From CAYFMH01 sp964344775 (GTDB taxonomy: Bacteria; Patescibacteriota; Gracilibacteria; UBA4473), in contig CAYFOO010000060.1 in the NCBI GenBank assembly GCA_964344775.1, positions 1 to 7,960 of the forward strand: 7,960 nucleotides of DNA, read 5' to 3'. The position numbers and the translations under genes were made by a program. Each line of letters starts with the position of its first letter. Within the stretch, counting starts at the first letter, position 1. The notes under the pieces were generated by a model. The model ran no database searches, was not told the origin of the DNA, and saw only the letters and a program-made list of their open reading frames with translations. Below are positions 6,118 to 7,960 of the stretch, piece by piece.

Positions 6118-6146
6118 TTGTATTTTTCGACTTTCTCTGCTATAAT
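6118..6146 (+). promoter_or_regulatory. Promoter of the 107-aa protein gene (extended -10)
   Basis: A consensus -10 TATAAT at 6141-6146 is preceded by TGC, making an extended -10. A 17-bp spacer leads back to TTGTAT (6118-6123), a partial -35. Transcription would begin near 6153, leaving a leader of about 20 nt before the ATG at 6173 with no SD sequence. Confidence 0.6.
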
Positions 6147-6172
6147 ACGTCTTACTTTTTAATTTATTTCAA

Positions 6173-6496
6173 ATGAAAAAGACGGTAAATCAAAAATGGC
6201 GGCATGTGGAGAAGGCTGCGGTGCAAATCATTGCACTTAAGACTAAGTATCCGGAGATTGCGAAGAAGATTCCGGGGATTCTGAGTGCTTCACAATGTGG
6301 GGCTTTGCTGAAGGCACACAAAAAGGTGGAGGCACAGGAGGACAAATTTCTAGAGCAGATCGACAAGCTTTGGGTTCGTTTTGCGCAGAAGAGCGAGGAC
6401 AAGGCTAAAAAAATGTTGAGTTCGGCTCGGATTTTGAAGGCTCGGCTTCGAGAGGTGGCTCCGAATGTCTACAAAGATATTTTTGGAGGGAAATAA
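6173..6496 (+). CDS. Small basic helical protein, unknown function
   Basis: A 107-aa protein I do not recognise. It is very basic (20 Lys and 5 Arg against 11 acidic residues). It appears almost wholly helical, with one likely break at YPEIAKKIPGILSASQ (26-41) and another at APNVYKDIF (96-104). There is no signal peptide or membrane segment and only one Cys (C42). The charge would suit nucleic-acid or ribosome contact, but that is inference from composition only. The ATG at 6173 is well placed 20 nt after a predicted transcription start. The G-rich codon use (GAG, AAG, GTG) resembles the following nuclease gene and differs from the Rel and methyltransferase genes. A strong terminator immediately follows, so it is probably transcribed alone. 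Confidence 0.7.
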   Translation: MKKTVNQKWRHVEKAAVQIIALKTKYPEIAKKIPGILSASQCGALLKAHKKVEAQEDKFLEQIDKLWVRFAQKSEDKAKKMLSSARILKARLREVAPNVYKDIFGGK

Positions 6497-6517
6497 TTGA
6501 GACGCTTTTTGTTTTGC

Positions 6518-6550
6518 AAAAAGGCGGAATGCAGAGCATTTCGCTTTTTT
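6518..6550. terminator. Strong 15-bp-stem terminator, probably bidirectional
   Basis: Positions 6518-6532 pair with 6536-6550 around an AGA loop. The core is GGCGGAATGC / GCATTTCGCT with two G-T pairs, flanked by A5 (6518-6522) against T6 (6545-6550). The T-run serves plus-strand transcripts and the A-run would serve minus-strand ones. It lies 21 bp after the stop codon of the 107-aa gene. The A5 tract can alternatively pair upstream with CTTTTTG (6505-6511). Confidence 0.75.
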
Positions 6551-6577
6551 GACATAAATGCACTTTTGCACTACGTT
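6549..6577 (+). promoter_or_regulatory. Candidate promoter of the nuclease gene
   Basis: A perfect TTGACA at 6549-6554 overlaps the T-run of the upstream terminator. A 17-bp spacer leads to TACGTT (6572-6577), a poor -10. The start would fall at about 6584-6585, exactly at the preferred ATG, which would make the message leaderless. The -35 is good; the -10 is weak. Confidence 0.35.
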
Positions 6578-6584
6578 CGGGGCA

Positions 6585-7043
6585 ATGAGAAACAAAGGAA
6601 TATTAGCTGCTGCTGTGGTGGGGATTGGAAGTGTGGCGGGGGGGATCTACTTGGAGGCGAAAGAACCGCAAACTTATGGCACTCTCTCGGCTGAATACGT
6701 TCGTTGTTATGATGGAGATACTTGTACTTTCAACATTCCTGGAGTGCATCCGGTGATTGGGGACAAAATATCAGTTCGTCTGGAGGGAATTGATACGCCG
6801 GAGATGAAGGGGAAGTGTGTCGCCGAAAAAAAGTTGGCGGTGGAGGTGCGGGACTATGTGCGGGGAATTTTGGAGAAGGCGAAGAAGATCGAGTTGGTGG
6901 ATATTCAACGGGGGAAGTATTTTCGGTTGGTGGCGAGGGTGGTGGCAGATGGTGAGATAGATTTGAGTGTTGATTTGATTGAGAGGGGGTATGCGGTGAG
7001 GTATGATGGAGGAACGAAAATAAAAGATTGGTGTGAGGAATGA
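6585..7043 (+). CDS. Exported thermonuclease (SNase-like OB-fold nuclease)
   Basis: A 152-aa protein from ATG 6585. It has an N-terminal MRNKG followed by a hydrophobic stretch at about residues 6-23, an export signal or membrane anchor, and then a staphylococcal-nuclease domain. Catalytic and calcium motifs are complete: YDGDT (42-46), R65 in VRLEGIDTPE with D70, T71 and E73, and R114 in GKYFRLVARV. These correspond to D19/D21, R35, D40, T41, E43 and R87 of the staphylococcal enzyme. The end, RGYAVRYDGG plus DWC, is typical of the family. It cleaves DNA and RNA with Ca2+ and probably acts outside the cytoplasm. Four Cys (41, 47, 78, 150) could form disulfides. An upstream ATG at 6558 would put nine mixed residues before the signal and lies 8 nt after a terminator, so I prefer 6585. 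It has its own candidate promoter. Nucleotide scavenging is a plausible role. Confidence 0.88.
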   Translation: MRNKGILAAAVVGIGSVAGGIYLEAKEPQTYGTLSAEYVRCYDGDTCTFNIPGVHPVIGDKISVRLEGIDTPEMKGKCVAEKKLAVEVRDYVRGILEKAKKIELVDIQRGKYFRLVARVVADGEIDLSVDLIERGYAVRYDGGTKIKDWCEE

Positions 7044-7096
7044 AAAAACATCAGGATTAAGGTAGAAACACCCTGCTCTGGCAAAGTTTTTAATTT

Positions 7097-7207
7097 TTAC
7101 CAATTTTTCACAATTTCTTCTGCTTTTTTGCCTTTGTACGCTACAAAAAATAAAGCGTCTGATTTGGGTCCATCTTCTTCTATGCGTTTTGCTAATTTTT
7201 CATTCAT
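7097..7207 (-). CDS. Small 36-aa ORF or 3' remnant, unknown
   Basis: On the minus strand, ATG at 7207 opens 36 codons to TAA at 7097-7099. The product is strikingly protein-like: it starts MNEKLAKRIEEDGPKSDAL, continues FFVAYKGKKAEE and ends IVKNW. The frame stays open for nine more codons upstream (LTRANAPQT) to a TAA at 7235-7237, which is where the left end of the IS200 element begins. It could be an intact tiny gene or the tail of a gene cut by the insertion. No family is recognised and no SD sequence is present. A good minus-strand promoter lies on the far side of the element (7869-7896). Confidence 0.45.
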   Translation of the reverse strand: MNEKLAKRIEEDGPKSDALFFVAYKGKKAEEIVKNW

Positions 7208-7249
7208 AGTTTGTGGTGCATTTGCTCGAGTTAATTAAAAAATCATAAA

Positions 7250-7268
7250 CCACCGGCTATGCCGGTGG
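7250..7268. repeat. IS200 left-end hairpin
   Basis: A perfect 8-bp stem CCACCGGC/GCCGGTGG with a TAT loop. It is the probable TnpA recognition structure. It shares its first seven arm bases with the right-end hairpin. Confidence 0.75.
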
Positions 7269-7292
7269 AAACGCAACGGTTATACCGAAATC

Positions 7293-7363
7293 GTGGTGAG
7301 TAGGGTAGGATGTGAGGAGGGGAACGTCCAAAGGGGTTATTAATAATACTTCATAATCACCAC
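7293..7363 (+). promoter_or_regulatory. Structured 5' leader of tnpA
   Basis: GTGGTGA (7293-7299) pairs perfectly with TCACCAC (7357-7363), which ends four bases before the tnpA ATG. Inside this loop lies GAGGAGG (7314-7320), a full SD sequence that has no start codon within range and sits 47 nt from the ATG. Such folding next to the start could lower translation. IS200 elements are known for leader structures that repress transposase translation; its operation here is inferred. Confidence 0.4.
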
Positions 7364-7834
7364 AAAAATGAATACCCCTAAAAAACAAAGTCACGTAGTG
7401 TGGAACTGTACGTATCATGTAGTAATCGTCCCAAAATATCGCAAGAAAGTATTGTATGAAGACACAAGACAACGAGTAGGAGAAATAATACGAGAATTAG
7501 CAAGTTATAAGGAGGTGGAGGTGGTCGAAGGAAATGCTTGTCCCGACCACATCCACATGGTGTTAAGAATACCACCAAAGCACAGTGTATCAGCAATGAT
7601 GGGATACTTAAAAGGAAAAAGTGCCATCCGGATACATCTAGAAAAAGGAAGAAGGAAACCATTAACCCAAAAAGCATTTTGGAGTAGAGGATTCTTTGTA
7701 AGCACAGTAGGAATAGATGAAGAAATGATAAAAAAGTATGTGAAGGAACAATGGAAACACGATAAATACATTGATGGTCCGCAGTTAGACCTTTATTGGA
7801 ATTAGGACCATTTAACCCCTTTGAGGGGTTCCCC
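7319..7834. repeat. Inner inverted repeats flanking tnpA
   Basis: The left arm has GGGGAAC (7319-7325) and CAAAGGGGTTA (7329-7339). The right arm has the exact complements TAACCCCTTTG (7813-7823) and GTTCCCC (7828-7834). The arms are separated by 3 and 4 mismatched bases respectively. So 18 positions match in inverted orientation with one small indel. The right arm also folds on itself (AACCCC 7814-7819 with GGGGTT 7825-7830). The repeats lie inside the end hairpins and bracket the transposase gene. Confidence 0.65.
7368..7805 (+). CDS. tnpA: IS200-type transposase TnpA (Y1 HUH family)
   Basis: A 145-aa protein, the full normal length for IS200-type TnpA (Y1_Tnp). N-terminal WNCTYHVVIVPKYRKKVL (12-29) is the family signature. 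The HUH metal site is H61-I-H63 in CPDHIHMVL. LKGKSAIRI (81-89) and FWSRGFFVSTVG (104-115) follow. The catalytic tyrosine is Y124 in IKKYVKEQ. The enzyme cuts and rejoins single-stranded DNA at the element ends through a 5'-phosphotyrosine link, probably as a dimer during replication. The ATG at 7368 has no SD sequence at normal distance; the only strong one is 47 nt upstream within a foldable leader. No frameshift or missing key residue is seen, so it should be active. It is not a RAYT: the short length and end hairpins fit solo IS200. Confidence 0.95.
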   Translation: MNTPKKQSHVVWNCTYHVVIVPKYRKKVLYEDTRQRVGEIIRELASYKEVEVVEGNACPDHIHMVLRIPPKHSVSAMMGYLKGKSAIRIHLEKGRRKPLTQKAFWSRGFFVSTVGIDEEMIKKYVKEQWKHDKYIDGPQLDLYWN

Positions 7835-7842
7835 GTATAATG

Positions 7843-7862
7843 CCACCGGTTTTCACCGGTGG
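7843..7862. repeat. IS200 right-end hairpin
   Basis: A perfect 8-bp stem CCACCGGT/ACCGGTGG with a TTTC loop, matching the left-end hairpin except for the base next to the loop. It marks the right end of the element, with the tip a few to about 25 bases further on. Confidence 0.75.
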
Positions 7863-7868
7863 ATATTT

Positions 7869-7896
7869 ACTATATTTATAATTCAAATTTTGTCAA
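7869..7896 (-). promoter_or_regulatory. Near-consensus minus-strand promoter facing into the IS
   Basis: On the minus strand there is a perfect TTGACA (7896-7891), a 16-bp spacer and TATAGT (7874-7869), a 5/6 match. The start would fall near 7862, at the foot of the IS right-end hairpin. It points through the element, antisense to tnpA, toward the 36-codon minus-strand ORF. It was probably the original promoter of that gene before insertion, or it may now make RNA antisense to tnpA. Confidence 0.5.
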
Positions 7897-7906
7897 CACA
7901 AAAATA

Positions 7907-7960
7907 CTAAAAAGACCCCAGTTTTTTCAGCAGGTGATAGGGAATCAACGTGAGTTGTGC
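7907..7960 (-). CDS. Possible 3' end of a minus-strand gene, truncated by the window
   Basis: The minus-strand frame entering from the window edge reads AQLTLIPYHLLKKLGSF and then TAG (7909-7907). The residues look like a normal C-terminal helix and the stop lies 11 bp before the TTGACA promoter, as expected between consecutive genes. Only 17 codons are visible, so the product cannot be named and the frame could be chance. Confidence 0.25.
   Translation of the reverse strand, partial: AQLTLIPYHLLKKLGSF

Larger units (their letters stand above)
7235..7875 (+). mobile_element. IS200-type insertion sequence (IS200/IS605 family), solo tnpA
   Basis: The element holds one Y1 HUH transposase gene and no tnpB. 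Each end carries a subterminal hairpin with nearly the same arms: CCACCGGC-TAT-GCCGGTGG on the left (7250-7268) and CCACCGGT-TTTC-ACCGGTGG on the right (7843-7862). This family moves as single-stranded DNA, recognises such end hairpins, and makes no target duplication or classical terminal inverted repeats. The exact tips cannot be fixed from one copy; the limits given are estimates around the hairpins. At about 640 bp it is near the normal IS200 size. All parts look intact. Confidence 0.8.

Noticed and set aside
6558..6584. Upstream ATG start for the nuclease
   Set aside because: It adds nine residues before a clear N-terminal signal (MRNKG plus hydrophobic stretch) and begins only 8 nt after a strong terminator.
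7041..7103. TGA read as glycine, extending the nuclease
   Set aside because: The protein already ends at the normal family C terminus (DWC plus two Glu), and no conserved gene here needs TGA recoding.

Overview
The window is AT-rich bacterial DNA with short intergenic gaps. All three standard stop codons close genes here (TAA mostly, TGA at 7041-7043, TAG at 7803-7805), so no stop recoding is needed. Most genes lack a Shine-Dalgarno (SD) sequence. The gene mix is a Rel-family alarmone enzyme, an orphan BacA-like protein, a dihydroorotate dehydrogenase-like enzyme, a secreted nuclease and a minimal IS200 element. With the heptad-repeat spacers, this would fit a small-genome bacterium such as a Patescibacteria/Peregrinibacteria-type lineage. 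That placement is a weak inference; no marker gene fixes the taxon.

Layout. 21-1289 (minus) encodes a class I SAM methyltransferase with an unrecognised N-terminal half. 1569-3518 (plus) encodes a long RelA/SpoT homologue with an intact HD hydrolase domain but a visibly degraded synthetase domain. It converges, across a 200-bp spacer of degenerate AT heptads, on 3720-4277 (minus), a prephenate-binding protein of BacA (prephenate decarboxylase) type. That gene diverges from 4370-5449 (plus), a class 1 dihydroorotate dehydrogenase-like flavoprotein, which has GTYAAAA-type heptad repeats on both sides.

5450-6172 has no confident gene. It holds a REPIN-like double hairpin, a run of small hairpins, a possible 44-codon ORF, coding-like debris in several frames, and GC-rich 43-bp-spaced repeats. 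A good promoter then drives a 107-aa basic protein of unknown function (6173-6496), followed by a strong hairpin terminator and an exported thermonuclease-like protein (6585-7043).

The right end carries a solo IS200-type element, roughly 7235-7875. It has tnpA, subterminal hairpins and a second inner pair of inverted repeats. It sits between a near-consensus minus-strand promoter (7869-7896) and a 36-codon minus-strand ORF (7097-7207), suggesting that the insertion separated a promoter from its gene.

No multi-gene novel system is evident. The best leads are the probable hydrolase-only Rel protein, the orphan BacA-like gene beside a flavoenzyme, the paired inverted repeats around tnpA, and the overlapping hairpins at 6505-6550.
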